36,031 bases of DNA from an uncultured Lachnospiraceae bacterium (GTDB taxonomy: Bacteria; Bacillota; Clostridia; Lachnospirales; Lachnospiraceae): contig CATXUX010000036.1 in NCBI GenBank assembly GCA_958402795.1, positions 1 through 36,031 of the forward strand, in the 5' to 3' direction. The position numbers and the translations under genes were made by a program. Positions 21,614 to 29,659 of the stretch are shown piece by piece. Every line of letters starts with the position of its first letter. The first letter of the stretch is position 1. Below the pieces are notes generated by a model. The model had not been told where the DNA came from. It made no database searches and saw only the letters and a list, made by a program, of their open reading frames with translations.

Positions 21614-21642
21614 ATTATAGCATATGCAGAAATCATATGCAA
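21614..21642 (-). promoter_or_regulatory. Promoter of the candidate antisense RNA
   Basis: Minus strand: TTGCAT (21637-21642), 17 bases, TATAAT (21614-21619). The -10 is perfect, the -35 is half matched. No open reading frame follows on this strand. Confidence 0.5.
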
Positions 21643-21740
21643 TATTCTTTTTTGTTTATTTCTGTTTCTGTATCTTAACGTATCTTACAGCCTATCTTGA
21701 AATCTTGAAAAAAAAGGTTGTTTTTTCTCGAAGGGAGTGT

Positions 21741-21780
21741 TATCGTATTAAAGTACGGTACTTTGTGTTTATGTACGATA
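21741..21780. repeat. Nested inverted repeats upstream of Na/Pi cotransporter
   Basis: AAAGTAC-G-GTACTTT (21750-21764) is a perfect palindrome. It lies inside an outer pair TATCGTA (21741-21747) and TACGATA (21774-21780). It could be an operator or a folded leader; it lies 43 bases before the gene start. Confidence 0.5.
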
Positions 21781-21822
21781 CTACGTTTGAGAGGAAGCTC
21801 TGCAGGAGCAGGGAGAAAACCT

Positions 21823-23457
21823 ATGAATTACGCAGACATTATTTTCCCCTTTATCGGGGGACTTGGAATGTTTATTTATGGCATGCAGACGATGTCCCAG
21901 GGACTGGAGAACGCGGCCGGGGACAAGATGAAGTCGCTGCTCGAGGTTTTGACAAGAAACAAACTGATGGGAGTGCTGCTTGGCGCGGCGATCACGGCGG
22001 TGATCCAGAGTTCCTCCGCGACGACCGTCATGGTGGTCGGATTTGTGAATGCGGGCGTGATGAACCTGTCACAGGCGATGGGCGTGATCATGGGAGCCAA
22101 CATCGGTACAACGGTGACCGGATGGCTTGTATCCAGTTCAGAATGGGCGCAGTTTTTAAGTCTCGACTATCTGGCACCGGCTGCGATCATGATCGGCGTG
22201 ATCGTGATGCTGACGCAGAAACGGCGGTCTATGAAAGACGTAGCCAATATTATCATCGGATTTGGAATGTTATTTGTAGGAATTACGATGATGTCTTCGG
22301 CGGTAGAACCGCTGCAGCAGTCAGAGGTATTTCGAAGTGTCTTTGTGACACTGGGACGCAATCCGTTCCTTGGTATTCTCGCAGGCGCAGTGATCACGGC
22401 AGTGATCCAGAGTTCTTCGGCGTCGGTCGGGATCCTGCAGAGTCTTGCCGCGGCGGGACTGGTTCCTCTTGATGCAGCCGTGTATATTATTATGGGACAG
22501 AACATCGGAACCTGTGTTACGGCGATGATGTCCAGTATCGGGGCGAAGAAGACGGCGAAGACAGCCGCTACGATGCACCTGCTGTTCAATATTATCGGGA
22601 CGATTATATTCAGCATCCTTGCAATCGTGTCGTTTAAAGTTATATTCCCTGAGGTGGGGACGAGACTGATCACGCAGACGCAGATCAGTACGGTTCACAC
22701 GATATTTAACATCGGAACAACGGTACTGCTGTTCCCGTTCTCAAACTATATTATAAAGCTGGCGCAGAAGATCTGCCGGACGGATGTGGAAGAGAATGAC
22801 GAGAGCAAATTGCTTCTGGACAAGCGTATGATGGAAACACCCAGCATTGCGCTGCAGTCGATCGTCAATGAGACATGCCGGATGGGAAGCATCGTCTGCC
22901 GGACGATCGATAAGGCTTCAGACATTATGTTTACAAAGGACGACCAGCAGATCATGGCGATCCGGGAAGAAGAGAGCGTGGTGGATGGATTATGTAAAGG
23001 TATTACAGATTATACGATCCAGATGAATTCTCTTTCTCTCAGCGACAAAGAACATCAGCAGCTTGCCTGTATCCTGCAGGTACTTTCCGATATGGAGCGC
23101 GTCAGCGATTACTGTGAAAATATCTCCGAGTTCGCGGAGACGCTGAAAGAGCGGAAAGCGAAGTTTACGGAGACAGGAGCGACAGAACTCAAAGAGATGA
23201 TCGAAGTTTGTGCGGAAAGTTTCCGGTATGCAGTCGAGGCATTTGCAGATATGGATAAGGATAAGGCGATGAAGGTCATCGAAAAGGAAAGCCGGGCAGA
23301 TGAACTGGAACTGCAGCTTCGGACCAAACATATGCACCGTCTTGCCACCAATCAATGTAATACTGATGCAGGAATCGTATATCTGGATGCACTGGTCTGT
23401 CTGGAGCGTATTTCTGACCACGCGAGGAATATTGCGGAAGAAGTACTGAAAGCGTAG
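21823..23457 (+). CDS. Na/Pi cotransporter family protein with PhoU-like C-terminus
   Basis: The 544-residue protein belongs to the sodium-dependent phosphate cotransporter (PNaS/NptA-type) family, taking up (or exporting) phosphate with sodium at the cell membrane. The two inverted-repeat cores are visible as I-Q-S-S-S-A-T-T (near residue 66) and I-Q-S-S-S-A-S-V (near 201), each in hydrophobic surroundings; about eight membrane segments fill residues 1-320. Residues about 345-544 form a helical PhoU-like domain with the repeated D-M-E-R-V-S-D-Y and L-E-R-I-S-D-H-A-R-N-I-A-E-E signatures. ATG 21823 follows AGGAGCAGGGAG. Longer frames begin at non-supported codons. The nearby pst-pho operon suggests a shared phosphate theme but they are separated by the GH3 gene. 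Confidence 0.9.
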   Translation: MNYADIIFPFIGGLGMFIYGMQTMSQGLENAAGDKMKSLLEVLTRNKLMGVLLGAAITAVIQSSSATTVMVVGFVNAGVMNLSQAMGVIMGANIGTTVTGWLVSSSEWAQFLSLDYLAPAAIMIGVIVMLTQKRRSMKDVANIIIGFGMLFVGITMMSSAVEPLQQSEVFRSVFVTLGRNPFLGILAGAVITAVIQSSSASVGILQSLAAAGLVPLDAAVYIIMGQNIGTCVTAMMSSIGAKKTAKTAATMHLLFNIIGTIIFSILAIVSFKVIFPEVGTRLITQTQISTVHTIFNIGTTVLLFPFSNYIIKLAQKICRTDVEENDESKLLLDKRMMETPSIALQSIVNETCRMGSIVCRTIDKASDIMFTKDDQQIMAIREEESVVDGLCKGITDYTIQMNSLSLSDKEHQQLACILQVLSDMERVSDYCENISEFAETLKERKAKFTETGATELKEMIEVCAESFRYAVEAFADMDKDKAMKVIEKESRADELELQLRTKHMHRLATNQCNTDAGIVYLDALVCLERISDHARNIAEEVLKA

Positions 23458-23478
23458 AAACACAATAAATAAAATGTT

Positions 23479-23506
23479 AAAAACGCCCTCATGAGAGGGC
23501 GTTTTT
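23479..23506. terminator. Bidirectional terminator between Na/Pi transporter and GH3 genes
   Basis: A 12-base stem AAAAACGCCCTC (23479-23490) with GAGGGCGTTTTT (23495-23506) and ATGA loop. It has Ts on both strands and serves the convergent genes ending at 23457 and 23518. Confidence 0.85.
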
Positions 23507-23517
23507 TCTGATACTTT

Positions 23518-25866
23518 TTAATAATGAAGTCCGAATCCGCTGCGGTAATAGTTACCGTCCTCGTCGTAGTAAGCATAGCTGCCGCCTTTGACATTTTTCA
23601 GAATCTCCGGATCGATATACTGGTCTTTGTCGTATCCGGGAACATCATTCGGGGAAGCGCATACCTCCCGCATCACACCGTCGATCTCTTTCTCGGTGAT
23701 CTGGATCACATCCATGCAGGAAACCATCGTCAGGCTCATCTTTCCGGTCGGGTTGTAATCGCCGGACAATACATCAAGCTGTGCGCCCAGCGCATTGGAC
23801 ATGGCAACCGGACTTACCGTATACTGGAACGTCAGGCCGTCTGTGTATGGCTCCAGTTTGTCCAGAATCCACGGATTGCAGACAACGCAGGTCGCGATCA
23901 CTTTGCCGCCGTGTGCATGTACAGTGTCGGAGATCTCTTTGATCTTGTCCACATCGCGGAGCGTATGGATCGGAACCATTTCACCGGTCTTGCGCTGGCT
24001 CTTGTTTGGCTCGCGCTGTTCGTAGAGCTTACCGTCTACCATTTCGATCACAGGCATTGCGTACTGGTAGAATACCATACCGTTGCTCTTGGGCCATACA
24101 TGCAGATAAGCATAATCTGCTTCTTCGGCGGAATCGACAACCACATAACCTTTTGCCGTGAACAGTTCTGCAAGCTGCTGGCGGAGCGCGTCGTTGCTGC
24201 CGCTTCCTGCGACGCCTGCGCCCATGGACTGTGCGAGGGCAGCGCCCGGATCATCTCCGGCAAAGACAGCGATATAGACTTTTTTCCCTTTTTCCATCGG
24301 CAGGACATGGTCATGATTCTTGGCAAGGACGACTTCCTTCTGGCATGCCACATAGGCTGCTTTCTTTGCACCGTCGAGATTCTCTGCGCGAACCTGGTCT
24401 GCATAGTCAGGATCCAGATAAGGATTGTCCACACGCTTTGTCTTAAACATACTGAGCAGGCGGCGGTAGTTTGCACGGTCAAGGTCTTCCTTTGGAAGCA
24501 GTCCGTCTTCTACGGCTTTGACGATGTTTTCGGAATCGGAGTTCCCGCCGATTACATCGGTTCCCGCAGAGATGGCTTTCGCGTAGCGTTGTGGCACACT
24601 TAAATCTTCCACACCGTAGATCTGGACGGAAGTGATTCCGGAATCAGAGTTTACATAACCGTCAAATCCCATCGTGTCCCGTGCAAGATCCGTGATCAGT
24701 TCTTTTGAATATGTGGAACCTACCTGCTCTGTGGAGGTCAGTTTCCCACGGTAATACTGAGGCTTGCTGCGCCCGTCTGTGCTGATACGGGAATAGTCCG
24801 GCATGATGGCGGAGGCTTTCATATCAAAGGCAGCCTGGAACGGCGGTAGGTGGTATTTCTCCATGGAACCTTCTGTTGGATAGAGACGCCACTGTCCGAT
24901 CGGCATATGAGGCTCAAAGCCGTTCTCGGCGGGACCGTCTCCCGGAAAATGCTTGACGGTCAGTACAACGGAGCCTTCTTTCAGACCGTCTTCGCCGTTC
25001 TGGTAACCGCGGACCAGCTCCCTTGTAATGCCTGCGGTAATGTCTGTGCGTTCTCCGTAAGTACCGGAATTACGCGGCCAGCGGGGATCTGTGGATACGT
25101 CTACCTGCGGGCCGTACATAATATCCAGACCGCATGCCTTCATCATCTTGCGGTCCGTATCCGCCATTTCGTAAACAAGGTCAAAATTGCCATCGCCCAG
25201 GCAGGCCGCTCCCATACCTAAAAAGTCCGGATATCCGATGTTGATCGGGTTGGTGTGCAGAGAATAGGGAATTGCAACACCGCCCTGGCAGGCTTCGTAT
25301 TCGACCATCTGGGTGCCGATATTGTGGTACAGAGCCGCCACACCGGCTTCGGCGCGCATCTCGCCCCGGTATACGCCTGCGGTGAGCTTGTTCTCCAAAA
25401 CCTGGGAATCGTCTACCCGCATGGAAACACCGGGCAGGATGGACTTTTGTTCCGGTTCATCGGGATCGTAGCGCTTGAAGATTCTGCCGGGAACGATATT
25501 GCCGTCGTCATCTTTTGCCTCCTCGCGCGTCATGACGAGCGGGGAGTTCCAAAGGGTATTCAGAACCAGTCCGGCCTGCTGCTTCAGCGGAAGATGCGCA
25601 ACCATATCTTTGGCGCGGGTTTCGTCGTCGTTGCGCCAGTCCTCATAAGGGGAAAGGACTCCGTCGTTGTCCATGTCCTTGAAATACAGACCATCTTGGA
25701 TGATAACGCCGCAGGTGGTGACGCCGATGGTAGGACCGTTCTCATTATGAAACAGGACGGGTTCGAGATAAAAGTCGTTGATGCTTTCTCCTTCCTCCAG
25801 AACGTATGGAGCCGGTATGTAGCCGTTTTTTACAGAAGGATCGATAGTTACGGGATTTTTTTTCAT
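23518..25866 (-). CDS. Glycoside hydrolase family 3 protein (beta-glucosidase-like)
   Basis: This 782-residue GH3 enzyme has no signal peptide and is therefore probably cytoplasmic. An early segment D-M-D-N-D-G-V-L-S-P-Y-E-D-W-R (residues 64-78) looks like an EF-hand-type calcium loop, seen in one GH3 subgroup. The N-terminal barrel carries V-K-H-F-P-G-D (304-310), which contributes the substrate-binding Lys-His. The nucleophile is Asp408 in G-Y-V-N-S-D-S-G. The C-terminal alpha/beta sandwich includes V-V-L-A-K-N-H-D and ends in a Tyr-rich region. Likely substrates are short beta-glucosides or xylosides; specificity cannot be told. ATG 25866-25864 follows AAAGGAG. It is a single gene with its own consensus promoter. 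Confidence 0.92.
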   Translation of the reverse strand: MKKNPVTIDPSVKNGYIPAPYVLEEGESINDFYLEPVLFHNENGPTIGVTTCGVIIQDGLYFKDMDNDGVLSPYEDWRNDDETRAKDMVAHLPLKQQAGLVLNTLWNSPLVMTREEAKDDDGNIVPGRIFKRYDPDEPEQKSILPGVSMRVDDSQVLENKLTAGVYRGEMRAEAGVAALYHNIGTQMVEYEACQGGVAIPYSLHTNPINIGYPDFLGMGAACLGDGNFDLVYEMADTDRKMMKACGLDIMYGPQVDVSTDPRWPRNSGTYGERTDITAGITRELVRGYQNGEDGLKEGSVVLTVKHFPGDGPAENGFEPHMPIGQWRLYPTEGSMEKYHLPPFQAAFDMKASAIMPDYSRISTDGRSKPQYYRGKLTSTEQVGSTYSKELITDLARDTMGFDGYVNSDSGITSVQIYGVEDLSVPQRYAKAISAGTDVIGGNSDSENIVKAVEDGLLPKEDLDRANYRRLLSMFKTKRVDNPYLDPDYADQVRAENLDGAKKAAYVACQKEVVLAKNHDHVLPMEKGKKVYIAVFAGDDPGAALAQSMGAGVAGSGSNDALRQQLAELFTAKGYVVVDSAEEADYAYLHVWPKSNGMVFYQYAMPVIEMVDGKLYEQREPNKSQRKTGEMVPIHTLRDVDKIKEISDTVHAHGGKVIATCVVCNPWILDKLEPYTDGLTFQYTVSPVAMSNALGAQLDVLSGDYNPTGKMSLTMVSCMDVIQITEKEIDGVMREVCASPNDVPGYDKDQYIDPEILKNVKGGSYAYYDEDGNYYRSGFGLHY

Positions 25867-25932
25867 TGATTTGCTCCTTTCTAACGTTGTTTTCACATTT
25901 TTGATAAAAACAGGAAAACAATAGATGAACTG

Positions 25933-25961
25933 ATTATAGAATATGCACAAAAATATGTCAA
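25933..25961 (-). promoter_or_regulatory. Consensus sigma-A promoter for GH3 gene
   Basis: Minus strand: TTGACA (25956-25961), 17 bases, TATAAT (25933-25938), with a leader of about 60 bases. The 324-base gap between the GH3 and pstS genes holds this promoter and the PhoP-box-like repeats, and I see no small gene in it. Confidence 0.85.
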
Positions 25962-26036
25962 GTATATGACGGAAAACACAGAACGGGGGACATAAATTTG
26001 CGTACTACGTGCGCCGGATTATACAGGTAAAATTTT

Positions 26037-26090
26037 TTAACACAGTTTTAACAATACGCGGATTTTATATTTTACACAACCCATATAACA
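26037..26090 (+). promoter_or_regulatory. PhoP-box-like direct repeats upstream of pstS
   Basis: TTAACA at 26037-26042 and 26048-26053 lie exactly 11 bases apart. TTTACA (26071-26076) and ATAACA (26085-26090) follow. The PhoP box of Bacillus is TT(A/T/C)ACA repeated with about 5-base gaps, so this is a good candidate for phosphate-starvation control of the pst-pho operon. The -10 region is not clear. Confidence 0.65.
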
Positions 26091-26190
26091 TATCGAGTGT
26101 CAGGTACGAAAGGAATTTCAGATTTTACCATACATATGCATTGCTTTTCTTACCTGAGGGAACAATACATGAAAAAAGGAGATTTCAAAA

Positions 26191-27126
26191 ATGAAGATGA
26201 AAAAGTTTATTGCGACAATGGCGATCGTGGGAATGACAGCAACAATGATGGCAGGCTGCGGCGGAAATTCCGACAGCGCAGATACAGACAGCACATCAGA
26301 TACACAGCAGGAAACACAGGGCGATACGGCTTCAGACTGGGATTCCAGCCATGAGATCAGCATTGTGTCCCGTGAGGACGGATCTGGTACAAGAGGCGCG
26401 TTCGTAGAACTGTTCGGCATTGAGGAAGAGGTTGATGGCGAGAAGGTAGATATGACGACCGAAGAAGCGCAGATCACAAATAACACTTCTGTTATGATGA
26501 CAACCGTTGCGAAAGATGATTATGCGATCGGATATATTTCTCTTGGTTCACTGGATGACAGTGTAAAGGCACTGAAGATCGACGGAGCAGAGGCAACTGC
26601 TGAGAATGTAAAATCCGGGGATTATAAAGTGTCCAGACCGTTCAATATCGCAACAAAGGGCGAGCCGACCAATGAGGTAGTTGTGGATTTTATTAACTAT
26701 ATCATGAGTACAGAAGGCCAGGCAGTCATCGAAGAAAACGGTTACATCGCGGTAGATGATGTTGAGGCATTTGAAGGCACACAGCCGTCCGGAAAAGCAG
26801 TAGTAGGAGGATCTTCTTCTGTAACACCGGTTATGGAAAAACTGATCGAGGCATATCAGAAAGTAAACCCGAATGCAGAGATCGAACTGCAGTCCAGTGA
26901 TTCTACAACAGGTATGACTTCTACCATTGACGGAAGCTACGATATCGGTATGGCGTCCCGTGAACTCAAGGATTCAGAAGTTTCTGAAGGTCTGCAGTCT
27001 ACAGTGATCGCGACAGACGGAATCGCAGTGATCGTAAACAACAACAGCACAGTCGATGAACTGAGCAGTGAGCAGGTAAAATCCATTTACACAGGAGAAG
27101 CACTTACCTGGGATGAGGTACTGTAA
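26191..27126 (+). CDS. pstS: Phosphate ABC transporter substrate-binding lipoprotein, circularly permuted
   Basis: This 311-residue lipoprotein has a basic signal peptide and lipobox M-A-G-C with Cys23 as the lipidated residue, then an acidic Ser/Thr linker to about residue 52. It would bind phosphate outside the membrane for PstCA. The order of segments is swapped relative to classical PstS. It begins with I-V-S-R-E-D-G-S-G-T-R-G-A-F (58-71) and Y-I-S-L-G-S-L-D-D (115-123), then I-M-S-T-E-G-Q-A-V-I-E-E-N-G-Y-I (171-186), which normally end the protein. Next comes the usual N-terminal half: G-G-S-S-S-V-T-P-V-M-E-K-L (206-218), M-A-S-R-E-L-K (254-260), and I-Y-T-G-E-A-L-T-W (299-307) at the very end. 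All phosphate-binding loops are present. AAGGAG precedes ATG 26191. Confidence 0.9.
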   Translation: MKMKKFIATMAIVGMTATMMAGCGGNSDSADTDSTSDTQQETQGDTASDWDSSHEISIVSREDGSGTRGAFVELFGIEEEVDGEKVDMTTEEAQITNNTSVMMTTVAKDDYAIGYISLGSLDDSVKALKIDGAEATAENVKSGDYKVSRPFNIATKGEPTNEVVVDFINYIMSTEGQAVIEENGYIAVDDVEAFEGTQPSGKAVVGGSSSVTPVMEKLIEAYQKVNPNAEIELQSSDSTTGMTSTIDGSYDIGMASRELKDSEVSEGLQSTVIATDGIAVIVNNNSTVDELSSEQVKSIYTGEALTWDEVL

Positions 27127-27129
27127 TCA

Positions 27130-28023
27130 ATGAAAACCATGAAAGAAAAATTCATGCATGGAGTGTTTCTGGTCGCCGCCTGCGCCTCGGTGCTGGCGGT
27201 GGCACTCATTTGTATCTTCCTATTTTCAAATGGCATTCCGGCAATCAAAGAAATTGGATTTATCAAATTTTTAACCGGGAAAATGTGGAAACCGGGAAAT
27301 GAAATTTTCGGAATCCTTCCGATGATCGTAGGCAGTCTTTATGTCACGGCAGGCGCGATCCTGGTCGGAGTCCCGATCGGGATTCTTACCGCGGTATTTC
27401 TGGCAATGTATTGCCCGAAGCAGATTTATAAACCACTGAAATCTGCAACAGAGCTCATGGCAGGAATTCCTTCGGTAGTCTATGGATTTTTCGGAATGGT
27501 CGTACTTGTTCCTGCGGTGCGCTCTCTGGGTGAGACGCTGCATGCGGCGTTTCCTGCGGCATTTCCTTCCGCGGGAAATGGAAACAGTATGCTAACGGCG
27601 TCGCTGCTTCTCGGTATTATGATCCTGCCGACGATCATCGGGACGACCGAAGCCGCGATCCGCGCTGTGCCGCAGCATTATTATGAGGGCGCGCTGGCGC
27701 TGGGGGCAACCCATGAGAGAAGCATTTTCCGCGTTATTGTTCCGGCGGCAAAATCCGGTGTGATATCCGGGATCGTGCTTGGTACGGGCCGGGCGATCGG
27801 CGAGACGATGGCGGTGATCATGGTCGCAGGAAACCAGACAAGAATGCCGGATGGGATTCTCAAAGGTGTCCGCACGCTGACAGCGAATATTGTAATCGAG
27901 ATGGGGTATGCGACCGGACTGCACAGAGAAGCTCTGATCGCGACAGGCGTGGTACTGTTTGTATTTATCCTGATCATCAATTTCAGTGTATCCCTTCTGA
28001 AGGAGAGGAGCGAACATGAGTAA
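27130..28023 (+). CDS. pstC: Phosphate ABC transporter permease PstC
   Basis: This 297-residue permease has about six membrane segments and forms the transmembrane channel with PstA. The central region contains A-G-I-P-S-V-V-Y-G-F-F-G-M and the cytoplasmic coupling loop E-G-A-L-A-L-G-A-T, the EAA-type loop that contacts PstB. It starts 3 bases after pstS. The ribosome binding site GAGGTA lies within pstS. Its stop overlaps the pstA start. Confidence 0.95.
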   Translation: MKTMKEKFMHGVFLVAACASVLAVALICIFLFSNGIPAIKEIGFIKFLTGKMWKPGNEIFGILPMIVGSLYVTAGAILVGVPIGILTAVFLAMYCPKQIYKPLKSATELMAGIPSVVYGFFGMVVLVPAVRSLGETLHAAFPAAFPSAGNGNSMLTASLLLGIMILPTIIGTTEAAIRAVPQHYYEGALALGATHERSIFRVIVPAAKSGVISGIVLGTGRAIGETMAVIMVAGNQTRMPDGILKGVRTLTANIVIEMGYATGLHREALIATGVVLFVFILIINFSVSLLKERSEHE

Positions 28024-28876
28024 AAAGAAAACACTTGCGCAGAATATGAAAAATTACCGGAATCATCCGGGTTCGCTGGCTGTAAGGCTTCTGGTGATAC
28101 TGGGAGCGGTTCTGACGTTTGCTGTGCTGATCTACCTGATTTTTTACATTCTGGTGAATGGAATCCCGTATCTTCGGCCTTCGCTTTTTTCCCTGAACTA
28201 TACATCAGAAAATCAGTCGTTGATGCCGGCGCTGATCAATACAATTTTTATGACTTTTATGGCGCTTCTGATCGCTGTGCCGCTGGGAATTTTTTCAGCA
28301 GTATATCTGGTGGAATATGCAAAACGCGGGAACCGGTTTGTGCGGATCATCCGGCTGACAACGGAGACACTTTCCGGAATTCCTTCTATTATATATGGAT
28401 TATTCGGTATGTTGTTTTTTGTAACACAGCTTAACTGGGGATTTTCACTGCTCGCGGGAGCTTTTACACTTGCGATCATGATCCTGCCGCTTGTGATGCG
28501 GCAGACAGAAGAATCTCTGAAAGCAGTTCCGGATTCGTACCGGGAAGCCAGTTTCGGACTGGGGGCGGGCAAACTGCGGACGGTATTCCGCATTGTACTT
28601 CCGTCTGCAATGCCGGGAATCCTTGCCGGAATCATTCTGGCAATCGGGCGAATTGTAGGAGAGACCGCCGCATTGATCTATACGGCAGGAACGGTGGCAA
28701 AAGTGCCGAGTAACGTAATGGGATCCGGACGTACCCTTGCGGTTCACATGTACCTGCTCTCCAGCGAGGGTCTGTACATGGATCAGGCATATGCGACCGC
28801 GGTTGTCCTTCTCGTCCTGGTGGTGGCAATCAATACCATATCCGGGGCAATTGCAAAAAAACTGACAAAAGCATAA
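28016..28876 (+). CDS. pstA: Phosphate ABC transporter permease PstA
   Basis: This 286-residue permease is the partner of PstC, with a signature S-G-I-P-S-I-I-Y-G-L-F-G-M and EAA loop E-A-S-F-G-L-G-A-G-K-L. About six membrane segments follow a basic N-terminus. ATG 28016 lies inside pstC behind AGGAGAGGAG. Confidence 0.95.
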   Translation: MSKKKTLAQNMKNYRNHPGSLAVRLLVILGAVLTFAVLIYLIFYILVNGIPYLRPSLFSLNYTSENQSLMPALINTIFMTFMALLIAVPLGIFSAVYLVEYAKRGNRFVRIIRLTTETLSGIPSIIYGLFGMLFFVTQLNWGFSLLAGAFTLAIMILPLVMRQTEESLKAVPDSYREASFGLGAGKLRTVFRIVLPSAMPGILAGIILAIGRIVGETAALIYTAGTVAKVPSNVMGSGRTLAVHMYLLSSEGLYMDQAYATAVVLLVLVVAINTISGAIAKKLTKA

Positions 28877-28906
28877 AGGATACCCCGTTGAAGAAAGGAT
28901 AAGAAC

Positions 28907-29656
28907 ATGGGAAAAATCAGCATTAAGAATCTGGATTTATATTACGGCGATTTCCATGCGCTGAAAAATGTGAATCTGGAAATTGAAGCGAATAAGATCA
29001 CCGCGTTTATCGGGCCAAGCGGATGTGGCAAATCCACACTTCTCAAGTCCATTAACCGGATGAACGATCTGGTGGAAGGATGCCGGATTGAGGGCGAGAT
29101 GCTTCTGGACGGCGAAAATATTTATCAGGGAATGGATGTGAACCTTCTGCGCAAACGTGTCGGGATGGTATTCCAGAAACCGAATCCGTTCCCGATGAGC
29201 ATTTATGATAACATTGCATTCGGACCGAGAACACACGGGATCCGATCAAAAGCAAAACTGGATGATATTGTAGAAAAATCACTGCGGAACGCGGCAATCT
29301 GGGATGAGTGCAAAGACCGGCTCAAGAAAAGCGCGCTGGGGATGTCCGGAGGACAGCAGCAGAGACTCTGTATCGCGCGTGCTCTTGCCGTAGAGCCGGA
29401 GGTGCTTCTGATGGATGAGCCGACCTCTGCCCTGGATCCGATTTCTACATCAAAGATAGAAGACCTTGCGATGGAACTCAAAAAAGATTATACTATAGTT
29501 ATGGTGACGCATAATATGCAGCAGGCGGTCCGCGTGTCTGACAACACTGCATTTTTCCTTCTCGGCGAGGTTGTGGAGTACAATGACACAGAGCGGCTGT
29601 TCTCAATCCCGGCGGATAAGAGGACAGAAGATTATATCACGGGGAGGTTTGGTTGA
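28907..29656 (+). CDS. pstB: Phosphate ABC transporter ATP-binding protein PstB
   Basis: This 249-residue ABC ATPase powers phosphate import on the cytoplasmic side. Walker A G-P-S-G-C-G-K-S-T is at residues 36-44, the ABC signature is M-S-G-G-Q-Q-Q-R, and Walker B is L-L-M-D-E-P-T-S-A-L-D. The switch His is in V-T-H-N-M. The length is normal for PstB. A GAAAGGAT site precedes ATG 28907. Confidence 0.97.
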   Translation: MGKISIKNLDLYYGDFHALKNVNLEIEANKITAFIGPSGCGKSTLLKSINRMNDLVEGCRIEGEMLLDGENIYQGMDVNLLRKRVGMVFQKPNPFPMSIYDNIAFGPRTHGIRSKAKLDDIVEKSLRNAAIWDECKDRLKKSALGMSGGQQQRLCIARALAVEPEVLLMDEPTSALDPISTSKIEDLAMELKKDYTIVMVTHNMQQAVRVSDNTAFFLLGEVVEYNDTERLFSIPADKRTEDYITGRFG

Positions 29657-29659
29657 TTT

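Noticed and set aside
21624..22472. 282-codon frame overlapping the start of the Na/Pi cotransporter
   Set aside because: It is rich in Arg, Asp and Gly with no hydrophobic core, lies in a different frame from the recognised transporter and has no supporting start site.
23524..24603. 359-codon plus-strand frame opposite the GH3 gene
   Set aside because: It overlaps a clear GH3 gene, begins at the terminator region and has no family resemblance; shadow frame.
26191..27126. PstS read as a fusion or truncated protein
   Set aside because: Every conserved PstS segment is present once, only in swapped order, so permutation explains it better than fusion or truncation.
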